Assembly: GCA_016234205.1 (NCBI GenBank)
Contig: JACRGN010000212.1
Location: 1 to 9,796, forward strand
DNA: 9,796 nt
Direction: 5' to 3'
From: Nitrospinota bacterium
GTDB taxonomy: Bacteria; Nitrospinota; Nitrospinia; UBA9942
Positions 1 through 5,647 of this stretch are shown here, one piece after another (positions within the stretch are counted from its first letter, which is position 1; each line of letters starts with the position of its first letter). The position numbers were made by a program, and so were the translations under genes. Below the pieces are notes generated by a model, which was given only the letters and a program-made list of their open reading frames with translations, did not search any database and was not told where the DNA came from.

Positions 1-2
1 CT

Positions 3-617
3 TACAGGCTTTTAAAAAAAGAGGGCTCAATTTATATAGCCATAGGAGATGAGTTTGCGGCAGAAATAAATATTATTCTAAAACGAACAGGGTTTTATTT
101 CAGAAATTGGATTGTCTGGTATTATACCTTTGGGCAAAATCAAAGAAAGAAATTCAATAGGGCACATACACATATATTTTATTTTACAAAGGACAGGGAA
201 AAATTTAGCTTTAATTCAGAAGCCATAAGAATACCTTCAGCCCGTCAATTAATATACAATGATAAAAGGGCTAATCCACAAGGAAAAGTTCCTGACGATG
301 TCTGGGAATTTTCAAGGGTTTGTGGAACTTTTAAAGAACGCATCGGAGAACATCCTTGTCAAATGCCTGAATCATTATTGGAAAGAATAATTAAGGTAAG
401 TTCAAATGTTAATGATATTGTTTTAGACCCATTTGGAGGAACAGGAACAACTGCAGCGGTAGCAAAAAAAATAAAAAGAAACTATATAACAATGGACATT
501 TCTGAAAACTATTATGATGTAATAGTTAAAAGGTTAAATGGTCAAATTGAGGAAATAAAAAGGAATGCTGATACTAACCACCAAAAGCAGAGACAATTAT
601 TCAACTATGACCAATAA
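3..617 (+). CDS. Site-specific DNA methyltransferase, N6-adenine/N4-cytosine type, C-terminal part (5' end outside window)
   Basis: The open frame enters from the left edge and gives the last 204 residues. It transfers a methyl group from S-adenosylmethionine to adenine N6 or cytosine N4 in DNA. The SAM-binding motif I, DPFGGTGTT, lies at fragment residues 142-150, after the conserved block CQMPESLLERII (119-130). The catalytic (D/N/S)PP(Y/F/W) motif IV is not in the fragment and must lie upstream. Motif IV before motif I is the beta-class order. Earlier blocks such as WYYTFGQNQRKKF and the RVCGTFKER stretch are typical of orphan or type II enzymes of this class. The stop falls just before pyrC. 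The short spacing suggests co-transcription, although the enzyme has no metabolic link to pyrimidines. No restriction gene is visible, so an orphan methylase and half of a restriction-modification pair are both possible. Target sequence unknown. Confidence 0.92.
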   Translation, partial: YRLLKKEGSIYIAIGDEFAAEINIILKRTGFYFRNWIVWYYTFGQNQRKKFNRAHTHIFYFTKDREKFSFNSEAIRIPSARQLIYNDKRANPQGKVPDDVWEFSRVCGTFKERIGEHPCQMPESLLERIIKVSSNVNDIVLDPFGGTGTTAAVAKKIKRNYITMDISENYYDVIVKRLNGQIEEIKRNADTNHQKQRQLFNYDQ

Positions 618-621
618 TAAA

Positions 622-1911
622 ATGAAAGAAAAAATCCTTATCAAAAACGGCAGGGTTATTGACCCTGCGAATAAGATTGACGCAGTATTGGATATTCTTG
701 TTGATAATGGCAAGATAATTGAAATAGGCAAAGAACTCCGCACTCTGAATTCCGCAATCCACATTATAGATGCCTCTGGTAAGATTGTAGTCCCCGGGCT
801 TATTGATATGCATGTCCATTTAAGGGAACCGGGTTATGAGTATAAGGAGACTATAAAAACAGGGACTGAGGCGGCTTTGGCAGGCGGATTTACATCAATC
901 GCCTGTATGCCGAATACAAAACCTGTGAATGATAACCAGTCAGTTACAGATTTCATATTGGACAAGGCAAGAAAAGAGGGTGTTGTAAATGTATATCCTG
1001 TAGGTGCTATAACAAAAGGGCTTAAAGGTGAAGAGCTATCTGAGATTGGCGAGTTAAAATCAGCAGGTGTTGTTGCTATAACTGATGACGGAAAGCCTGT
1101 GATGAACAGTGAATTGATGAGGAGGGCAATGGAATATGCATCCATGTTTGATTTGCCTGTAATCTCCCACTGTGAGGATTTACACCTTTCTGAGGGGGGT
1201 GTAATGAATGAAGGATTTGTCTCAACAGAATTGGGGCTCAAAGGGATACCAAATGCTGCAGAGGATGTGATGACTGCAAGGGATATTGCCCTATCGGAGC
1301 TGACAGGTGCAAGACTTCATATTGCCCATGTAAGCACAAGAGGTGCAGTAAATTTAATCAGGGAGGCAAAAAACAGAGGTGTAAAGATTACATGCGAAAC
1401 ATCGCCTCATTATTTTACCCTTACAGAAAAAATGGTAGACGGTTACAATACAAATGCAAAGATGAACCCGCCATTAAGAAGTGAGGACGATTTGAAGGCA
1501 ATAAGGGAAGGATTAAAAGATGGGACAATTGATGTTATAGCCACAGACCACGCACCTCATGAGGCATCAGAGAAAGATGTTGAGTTTGATAAAGCACCCT
1601 TCGGCATTGTTGGGCTTGAGACAGCACTGCCACTGACATTGAAACTTGCTGAAGAGGGTATAATCTCACTTACTGAAGCGATTGCAAAACTAACTGTGAA
1701 CCCTGCCAGAATTTTAAACTTAAACAAAGGGGCAATTTCAGTTGGTGCAGATGCAGATATTGCTATTATAAATCCTGATAAAGAATGGCAGGTTGATGTA
1801 AAAAAATTTAAGTCAAAGGGAAAAAATTCTCCATTTCACGGATTAAAAGTAAAAGGTTTGGTAAATACAGTAATAATAAACGGAAAAACTTTTACCTTTG
1901 AAGCTCACTAA
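622..1911 (+). CDS. pyrC: Dihydroorotase, class I
   Basis: Catalyses the reversible cyclisation of N-carbamoyl-L-aspartate to L-dihydroorotate in de novo pyrimidine synthesis (cytosolic amidohydrolase). From ATG 622 the protein has 429 residues, the normal class I length. Zinc-site and catalytic residues are visible: H64 and H66 in DMHVHLREPG, the ITDDGKP segment (D155/D156, supplying the bridging carboxylate in class I enzymes), H183 in ISHCED, H236 in HIAHVST, and D309 in ATDHAPH. The substrate-binding block MNPPLR (281-286) is also present. ATG 622 is chosen because MKEKILIKNGRVIDP matches the usual family start. In-frame ATGs at 607 and 565 would add 5 or 19 residues and overlap the methyltransferase. 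None of the three has a clear Shine-Dalgarno, so the start is less certain than the gene. The 3' end meets a minus-strand gene only 3 bp away. Confidence 0.97.
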   Translation: MKEKILIKNGRVIDPANKIDAVLDILVDNGKIIEIGKELRTLNSAIHIIDASGKIVVPGLIDMHVHLREPGYEYKETIKTGTEAALAGGFTSIACMPNTKPVNDNQSVTDFILDKARKEGVVNVYPVGAITKGLKGEELSEIGELKSAGVVAITDDGKPVMNSELMRRAMEYASMFDLPVISHCEDLHLSEGGVMNEGFVSTELGLKGIPNAAEDVMTARDIALSELTGARLHIAHVSTRGAVNLIREAKNRGVKITCETSPHYFTLTEKMVDGYNTNAKMNPPLRSEDDLKAIREGLKDGTIDVIATDHAPHEASEKDVEFDKAPFGIVGLETALPLTLKLAEEGIISLTEAIAKLTVNPARILNLNKGAISVGADADIAIINPDKEWQVDVKKFKSKGKNSPFHGLKVKGLVNTVIINGKTFTFEAH

Positions 1912-1921
1912 CCTTCAGTTT
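1899..1921 (+). terminator. Possible weak terminator at the pyrC/HTH convergent junction
   Basis: TGAAG (1899-1903) and CTTCA (1913-1917) can form a 5-bp stem with a 9-nt loop, followed by GTTTT. The stem is short and A/T-containing and the T-run has only four bases. The stem overlaps both stop codons of the convergent pair. It is at best a weak intrinsic terminator for pyrC. Confidence 0.25.
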
Positions 1922-2157
1922 TCCCCTCTTATTTTCATCTCGTATTTTGAGATAATTTCATTTGAGGCAAGTCCTACACACTTTGCATAGGCTCTTAAAA
2001 AACCCCTTACATATACCTCAGCAGGAATACTCGAATAGTCATCGTTTTCCAAGTCTTGCAGATATCGGGTGCATATTCGAGTGATAGTGGCTATTTCCTG
2101 CAATGTTATAGCCTTTACCTCCCTTTCTTTTTTCAGATATTCTCCAATAGATTCCAT
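1915..2157 (-). CDS. Stand-alone RodZ-type helix-turn-helix protein (80 aa)
   Basis: The whole 80-residue protein corresponds to the N-terminal cytoplasmic Cro/C1-like helix-turn-helix of RodZ/YmfM proteins. It starts IGEYLKKEREVKAITLQEIA, continues with the recognition-helix region TRICTRYLQDLENDDY, and has the diagnostic IPAEVYVRGFLRAYAKCVGL at about 44-63. It then ends at RGEN, with no basic juxtamembrane segment, no transmembrane helix and no C-terminal beta domain. Full RodZ proteins are several times longer. The start is supported by GGAGG eight bases upstream of the ATG. The upstream minus-strand gene ends 16 bp before this start, so the two are probably one operon. Function is inferred: a small DNA-binding regulator, or a RodZ-like partner without the membrane part. 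No frameshifted continuation is possible because pyrC begins on the other strand right after the stop. Confidence 0.85.
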   Translation of the reverse strand: MESIGEYLKKEREVKAITLQEIATITRICTRYLQDLENDDYSSIPAEVYVRGFLRAYAKCVGLASNEIISKYEMKIRGEN

Positions 2158-2173
2158 AATTAAATCCTCCTCT

Positions 2174-2419
2174 CTAATTCCAATTACTTAACTTACTGAC
2201 CCCCTTTCTAATAGCATTTTCAGCCGCAATTTCCACTCTCCTCCTGACAGTGCCTCCTGGCTGATCAGTCTTCCAGATAAAATCCCCTACTTCAAAATTT
2301 TGAGAACCTTCTTTGCAAAATTCCTTTATCACTGCCTCTACAACATGACTGCCTATTTTGAGGGTAACCGAAGAAACTCTACAGGCTTCCTCTTTTTTAA
2401 CAATTTCTACATTCATCAT
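2174..2419 (-). CDS. Small protein of unknown function (81 aa), first gene of the minus-strand pair
   Basis: I do not recognise this family. The protein is soluble and mixed-charge with no transmembrane segment or signal peptide. Its N-terminal half looks beta-rich (SSVTLKIGSHVVEAVIKEF) and its C-terminal end is a likely basic helix (VRRRVEIAAENAIRKGVSKL). It has two cysteines (C13, C35) that form no obvious metal motif. The coding call is supported by a very good ribosome site: AGGAGG at 2427-2432 on the minus strand, 7 nt from the first ATG. A second ATG follows immediately (2416) at 10-nt spacing. The stop TAG is 16 bp before the start of the RodZ-like gene, which also has a strong Shine-Dalgarno, so the two are likely co-expressed. 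A role related to that DNA-binding protein is possible but not shown. Confidence 0.68.
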   Translation of the reverse strand: MMNVEIVKKEEACRVSSVTLKIGSHVVEAVIKEFCKEGSQNFEVGDFIWKTDQPGGTVRRRVEIAAENAIRKGVSKLSNWN

Positions 2420-2492
2420 AAAATTTCCTCCTTTATATTACTGATTAGTTTTAAAACTTCTAATAAGCCATTTCACTTATTTTACATCACAA

Positions 2493-2556
2493 TAACTATG
2501 CCAAAGTAATATATTGGCTAAAATTTTTAGCTATTTGACCATAAATCAAATAGTTA
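2493..2556. promoter_or_regulatory. Nested dyads in the divergent intergenic region upstream of carA and the minus-strand pair
   Basis: The gap at 2420-2696 is very AT-rich and holds no convincing gene. Its centre carries three dyads. GCTAAAA-T-TTTTAGC is perfect at 2517-2531. CTATTTGA-N7-TCAAATAG is perfect at 2531-2553 and shares one base with the first. An outer TAACTAT (2493-2499) pairs with ATAGTTA (2550-2556), and ATAGTTA recurs at 2639-2645. Such an arrangement between divergent genes is what an operator region would look like. A hairpin acting at RNA level is the alternative. No strong sigma70 promoter stands out in either direction. Confidence 0.4.
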
Positions 2557-2696
2557 CAGTTCTTCTAAAAATAAGAGTGGGTTTTATAAGTTAATTTATA
2601 TGTATGGTAAATCTTACAGGTGTATGAAAATTATGAATATAGTTAATTGCATATAAAATAATTGATATTTATTCCAACATCTGATATTTTGAAATT

Positions 2697-3836
2697 ATGG
2701 CTAAGGCAATTCTTGTTCTATCAGACGGAACAATATTTGAGGGAGAATCCTTCGGAGCAGAGGGTGAGACTACAGGAGAGGTTGTATTTAATACAAGCAT
2801 GATTGGGTATCAGGAGATACTTACAGACCCTTCTTACAATGGACAGATTGTTACAATGACATACCCGTTGATAGGAAATTATGGAATAAATGAGGAGGAT
2901 GTGGAATCTGTAAAGCCGCAGGCTGCCGGGTTTATTATTAAGGAGGGAAGTAAGATTTTCAGCAACTGGCGGGCACAGAAGAGTCTTGATGAATATTTTA
3001 AAGATTATAATATCATCGGCATTCAGGGAATTGACACAAGGGCACTTACAAAACATATAAGGGATAAGGGGGCGCAACAGGGGATAATTTCAACTATTGA
3101 CTTTAATCCAGAAAATCTTATAAAAAAGGCAAAAGAATCTCCTAAGATGATTGGAAGAGATTTGGTTAAAGAGGTCACCTGTCACGAAAAATACCACTGG
3201 ACAGAAGGGGGATGGGACGAAAAAAGTTCCAAGTTTAAAGTTCAAAATTCAAAGAATAAATTATTTAAGGTTGTTGCATATGATTGCGGTATAAAGCAAA
3301 ACATACTAAGACAATTGGTAGATGCAGGCTGTGATGTGACTGTTGTCCCTGCATTCACAAGTTCTGATAAGGCTCTATCATTGAATCCTGATGGGATATT
3401 TTTATCAAATGGCCCCGGAGACCCTGACGCTGTCCCATATATGGCAGAAAATATAAGAGGGCTTATTGGTAAAAAGCCTATATTTGGAATATGCCTCGGT
3501 CATCAGATATTATGTCTATCATTTGGTGCAAAAACATATAAATTAAAATTTGGACACAGAGGCGGTAATCACCCTGTGATGGATTTAACTACGAGTAAGG
3601 TAGAGATTACAGCTCAAAATCATGGTTTTGCAGTAGATGCCGATTCACTCCCCATAGAACTTGAATTAACACACATAAATCTAAATGATAAAACTGTAGA
3701 GGGGGTAAAACATAAAAACCTGCCAATCTTCTCTGTCCAGTATCACCCTGAGGCATCGCCAGGGCCGCATGATTCAGGGTATCTATTCAGCAGATTTGTG
3801 GAATATATGAAAGAAACAAAATCTGAACACGAATAA
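2697..3836 (+). CDS. carA: Carbamoyl-phosphate synthase small subunit (glutamine amidotransferase)
   Basis: Hydrolyses glutamine and passes ammonia to the large subunit CarB for carbamoyl phosphate, the precursor of pyrimidines and arginine. The 379-residue length is normal. The CPSase small-chain domain covers about 1-170 (GTIFEGESFGAEG, FNTSMIGYQEILTDPSY, IQGIDTRALTKHIR). A class I glutamine amidotransferase domain covers about 190-370, with nucleophile C266 in GICLGHQ and the His-Glu pair H350/E352 in YHPEASPGPHDS. The substrate-contact motifs LSNGPGDP and GHRGGNHPV are intact. The ATG is the family start, but there is no visible Shine-Dalgarno. Two repeat intrusions are odd: a heptamer array encodes part of the interdomain linker (residues 177-188), and the last residues EHE plus the stop come from the foldback element that follows. 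carB is not adjacent, which is unusual because carA-carB is a common operon. Confidence 0.98.
   Translation: MAKAILVLSDGTIFEGESFGAEGETTGEVVFNTSMIGYQEILTDPSYNGQIVTMTYPLIGNYGINEEDVESVKPQAAGFIIKEGSKIFSNWRAQKSLDEYFKDYNIIGIQGIDTRALTKHIRDKGAQQGIISTIDFNPENLIKKAKESPKMIGRDLVKEVTCHEKYHWTEGGWDEKSSKFKVQNSKNKLFKVVAYDCGIKQNILRQLVDAGCDVTVVPAFTSSDKALSLNPDGIFLSNGPGDPDAVPYMAENIRGLIGKKPIFGICLGHQILCLSFGAKTYKLKFGHRGGNHPVMDLTTSKVEITAQNHGFAVDADSLPIELELTHINLNDKTVEGVKHKNLPIFSVQYHPEASPGPHDSGYLFSRFVEYMKETKSEHE
3226..3260 (+). repeat. In-frame heptamer array (consensus GTTCAAA) within carA
   Basis: Four clear tandem 7-mers run GTTCCAA, GTTTAAA, GTTCAAA, ATTCAAA (3226-3253). A fifth degenerate copy, GAATAAA, follows. 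Since 7 is not a multiple of 3, successive copies are read in different frames, giving the Ser/Lys/Asn-rich residues 177-188 of CarA. They lie in the linker between the two domains, where length variation is tolerated. Unlike the other repeat elements in the window, no inverted partner arm is visible. Confidence 0.75.
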
Positions 3837-4025
3837 CACGAATGGGACAAATTACACGAATAAAAACCAAAGATTAAAGATAAAAAATCAAAATGACAGA
3901 TTAAAATTTAAAAAGCATCAGCAAAGAATAATAATTTTTGCATTTTTATTTGTATTTTTGCATTTTTATTTTTGATTTTTAATTTTGTTATTCGTGCCAT
4001 TCGTATATTTGTGAAATTCGTGTTC
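3825..4025. repeat. Foldback element B: nonamer NNCACGAAT arms around an A/T-rich centre
   Basis: This element fills the gap between carA and the next gene. The left arm has four tandem 9-mers: AACACGAAT (3826-3834), AACACGAAT (3835-3843), GGGACAAAT (3844-3852) and TACACGAAT (3853-3861). The right arm has four inverted units: ATTCGTGCC (3990-3998), ATTCGTAT (3999-4006), ATTTGTGAA (4007-4015) and ATTCGTGTT (4016-4024). The outermost 10 bp, GAACACGAAT against ATTCGTGTTC, pair perfectly. The interior is also partly self-complementary: A-rich on the left, T-rich on the right, with a tandem pair beginning GCATTTTTATT at 3940 and 3960. The carA stop (3834-3836) lies across the first two units. No coding region or transposase is visible inside. 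Confidence 0.85.
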
Positions 4026-4034
4026 TAATAGACT

Positions 4035-4658
4035 ATGATACATCAAGAATATTTTAATAAACTGGTTAATGTAATGACCTCTGAAACATATCTTGAAGAG
4101 GTAAAAAAGGCGAGGGCGGAGTATATAAAGATAGCAGGTGAGGTATTTGAAGATGATAAGTCTTTTGAGATGAGGATGACCTCTTTTCTTGAATGGTATA
4201 TATTAGCTCACCCCATAAAGATAAAAAATAAGACACCACTTAAAATATATTTAGATGAATATACCGCTTCTATCAAAGATGAAGAGAGGGAATTCTTCAG
4301 CGGACTTGTAAATACCATGCACAGCGTATTTGAAATAAAGGGACAGAAGAAGGAATTTCTTAAAGTAAGAGACCTCTTCAGCATGGAAAATTATCTTGTC
4401 AGTGAAGACAACAGCAATCATAACTTCAGAAAGGGAGATATACTGGAGGCAAAGGTGTTCCCATTTAAAGGGAAATACTTTTTTTCTAATGCCTTCTGCT
4501 TCCACCCTAAAAAGGCAGGCAAATTTATAAGCAGTGAATTAAAGAAGATGAAAAAAAATAATAATCCTGATATTTCTGATTTTATTCTCAGGCTTTCATA
4601 TATGAACTTAAAATGGGAAAGGGCGAGGGGGATAGATGCAAAAGAGATTTATAGATAA
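4035..4658 (+). CDS. Conserved-looking cytosolic protein of unknown function (207 aa)
   Basis: I cannot assign a named family. The protein has no signal peptide or membrane segment. A mainly helical first half (residues about 1-110) includes SFLEWYILAHP followed by KTPLKIYLDEY. A second half, probably beta-rich, contains a GD-centred strand pair (FRKGDILEAKVFPFKGKYF) and then FCFHPKKAGKF, and the C-terminus is helical and basic. An in-frame stop six bases upstream makes ATG 4035 the earliest ATG. An ATG at codon 14 is the alternative. Neither has a clear Shine-Dalgarno, and the right arm of foldback element B ends 9 bp before the start. The gene overlaps the following lipoprotein gene by 23 bp, so translational coupling is likely. 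I have an unverified impression that similar proteins with an EWY/F...P...TPL pattern occur in anaerobic bacteria. Confidence 0.8.
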   Translation: MIHQEYFNKLVNVMTSETYLEEVKKARAEYIKIAGEVFEDDKSFEMRMTSFLEWYILAHPIKIKNKTPLKIYLDEYTASIKDEEREFFSGLVNTMHSVFEIKGQKKEFLKVRDLFSMENYLVSEDNSNHNFRKGDILEAKVFPFKGKYFFSNAFCFHPKKAGKFISSELKKMKKNNNPDISDFILRLSYMNLKWERARGIDAKEIYR

Positions 4659-5289
4659 GAGAATCAGTAGAAAGTATGAAGTAGGAAGTAGGAAGAAAAA
4701 AAATATTAACTTCTTACTTCTTACCTCCTACTTCTTACTTCTTTTAAGTGGTTGTGCCGAGAGGAGTCCATACAAATATTACAATATATACACCCTTGTA
4801 GAGCCAGAGATCATTAAGAACGGGATAAAACAGCCGCCGAGTTATGACAAAGAATTTGAGGATGACAGGATTTCAATAAAATTTACATTTAAAGAAAAGA
4901 AGATATACTTCAGACTGAAAAACAAAACGGATAAAGAATTAAAGATTTTATGGGACAGGTTATCTTTTGCAGATACAAACGGAGCCTTGCAAAGAGTAAC
5001 AGGCTTTAAAAATATATTTACAGATAAAATGGACAAACAGCCTGTTCAGGAGATTCAGGCAAAGACAGAAATAAATGATTTAATTGTTCCTATAGATAAT
5101 ATTGAGCTTATGGAGGAATGGACATGGTATGTCCGCCCATTGTTCAATCAGACTGATGAGCAGTCAATTGCAAACATGGGAAAAATATTTTCAATCTCAA
5201 TGCCGATAGAGATTGCCGGAGATGTAATAGATTACAACTATAAATTCAGGATAGACCATGTAGTCCCCCAGTCAACATGGGTCTATTAA
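4636..5289 (+). CDS. Predicted lipoprotein with Ig-like beta domain, function unknown (217 aa)
   Basis: The N-terminus is basic (about 23 residues, rich in Lys/Arg). A hydrophobic core follows (residues 26-37, F/L/T/S/Y) and then the lipobox LLSGC with C40, so export and lipidation at Cys40 are expected. The mature part looks beta-rich. The segment FRLKNKTDKELKILWDRLSF, followed by ADTNG and RVTGF, resembles Ig-like domains of small envelope lipoproteins. The C-terminal segment (about 165-217) has further strands ending in STWVY. ATG 4636 is supported by the G-rich site GAGGGGG four bases upstream, inside the 3' end of the preceding gene. There is no later ATG in frame before the signal peptide. 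The n-region and h-region are encoded by the two arms of an inverted heptamer repeat (4672-4741), which makes the signal sequence unusual in origin. The stop abuts that of the convergent small gene. Confidence 0.85.
   Translation: MQKRFIDKRISRKYEVGSRKKKNINFLLLTSYFLLLLSGCAERSPYKYYNIYTLVEPEIIKNGIKQPPSYDKEFEDDRISIKFTFKEKKIYFRLKNKTDKELKILWDRLSFADTNGALQRVTGFKNIFTDKMDKQPVQEIQAKTEINDLIVPIDNIELMEEWTWYVRPLFNQTDEQSIANMGKIFSISMPIEIAGDVIDYNYKFRIDHVVPQSTWVY
4672..4741. repeat. Foldback element C: heptamer AAGTARG arms, inside the lipoprotein reading frame
   Basis: The left arm holds AAGTATG (4672-4678), AAGTAGG (4679-4685), AAGTAGG (4686-4692) and AAG. The right arm holds four inverted units in tandem: CTTACTT (4713-4719), CTTACCT (4720-4726), CCTACTT (4727-4733) and CTTACTT (4734-4740). 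The spacer is A-rich. The element starts 13 bp after the stop of the 207-residue gene, so it is intergenic with respect to that gene. It is coding for the overlapping lipoprotein: the right arm gives the hydrophobic core of the signal peptide and the left arm gives part of the basic n-region. Confidence 0.85.
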
Positions 5290-5514
5290 CTATACCTTTA
5301 TATTGATTGTCCCCCCTACTGATTCTTCTGCAGTGAATCTATTTCTTCTATTTTCTTCAGTTTCCCTCTTTTTTATGTCAGCCTCTCCTGACTGCTGGGC
5401 ATCATGCCTCGCCTGCCGCACATCCTCTGCAGTATTTCCATCCCTCCCCTTATTATTTACGGCAGGTGCCCTGTATTTTTCATAATAATTTTCAGCAGAA
5501 GATACTTTAGGCAT
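5290..5514 (-). CDS. Small charged protein of unknown function (74 aa)
   Basis: The protein is hydrophilic and strongly charged, with a middle rich in Asp, Glu, Arg, Gln and Asn and few hydrophobic residues, so it is probably disordered. It ends in a short hydrophobic patch, GGTINIKV. There is no signal peptide, membrane helix or known motif, and I do not recognise the family. ATG 5514 is chosen because GAGGAG lies just upstream and a good sigma70-type promoter lies at 5537-5565. A longer frame starting at 5565 would begin inside that promoter and is unlikely. The gene appears to be monocistronic. It converges on the lipoprotein gene with no gap between stops and is divergent from the polyprenyl synthase gene. 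The clean promoter and ribosome site are the main argument that this is a real, expressed gene. Confidence 0.65.
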   Translation of the reverse strand: MPKVSSAENYYEKYRAPAVNNKGRDGNTAEDVRQARHDAQQSGEADIKKRETEENRRNRFTAEESVGGTINIKV

Positions 5515-5536
5515 AACAAATCTCCTCTTTGGAAAT

Positions 5537-5565
5537 AATATATAGAGTTCTATCCGTCCTGTCAA
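5537..5565 (-). promoter_or_regulatory. Sigma70-type promoter for the 74-aa gene
   Basis: On the minus strand, TTGACA (5560-5565, full match to the -35 consensus) is followed by exactly 17 bp and then TATATT (5537-5542, five of six matches to the -10 consensus). The predicted transcript start near 5530 leaves a leader of about 16 nt that contains the GAGGAG ribosome site before ATG 5514. Confidence 0.7.
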
Positions 5566-5611
5566 TAGCCTTGAATCTCCCTCATCATTTTGCCAAAACC
5601 AAGAAATTCCC

Positions 5612-5641
5612 TTGACAAAGAACTCATACCTAATTTATCCT
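5612..5641 (+). promoter_or_regulatory. Candidate promoter of the polyprenyl synthase gene, possibly giving a leaderless mRNA
   Basis: TTGACA (5612-5617) is followed by 18 bp and TATCCT (5636-5641, four of six matches to the -10 consensus). A start about 7 nt downstream would fall on or next to ATG 5648. The lack of any Shine-Dalgarno before that ATG fits a leaderless transcript. The -10 match is weak, so this is tentative. Confidence 0.35.
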
Positions 5642-5647
5642 TCCGAT

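Noticed and set aside
2488..2503. Sigma54-like site on the minus strand, TGGCAT-N5-TTGTG, upstream of the small gene pair.
   Set aside because: The -24 GG and the spacing fit, but the near-invariant GC of the -12 element is GT here, so it is too weak to call as a promoter.
2300..2509. Plus-strand 69-codon open frame across the start of the small minus-strand gene.
   Set aside because: It runs antisense to a gene with an excellent ribosome site, is rich in Phe/Asn/Ile as expected from random A/T-rich DNA, and has no ribosome site.
3825..4025. CRISPR array or replication origin, from the repeated units and A/T-rich centre.
   Set aside because: The units are contiguous 9-mers without spacers, inverted between arms. 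There are no DnaA-box clusters and no cas or replication genes nearby.
5515..5565. Longer version of the small minus-strand gene, starting at 5565 (91 aa).
   Set aside because: The extra codons lie over the -35/-10 promoter and the ribosome site, and ATG 5514 has the well-placed GAGGAG.
5612..5647. TTG start giving a 343-residue polyprenyl synthase.
   Set aside because: The family normally begins near MSFKDAITL (ATG 5648), and the TTG belongs to a TTGACA promoter-like hexamer with no ribosome site before it.
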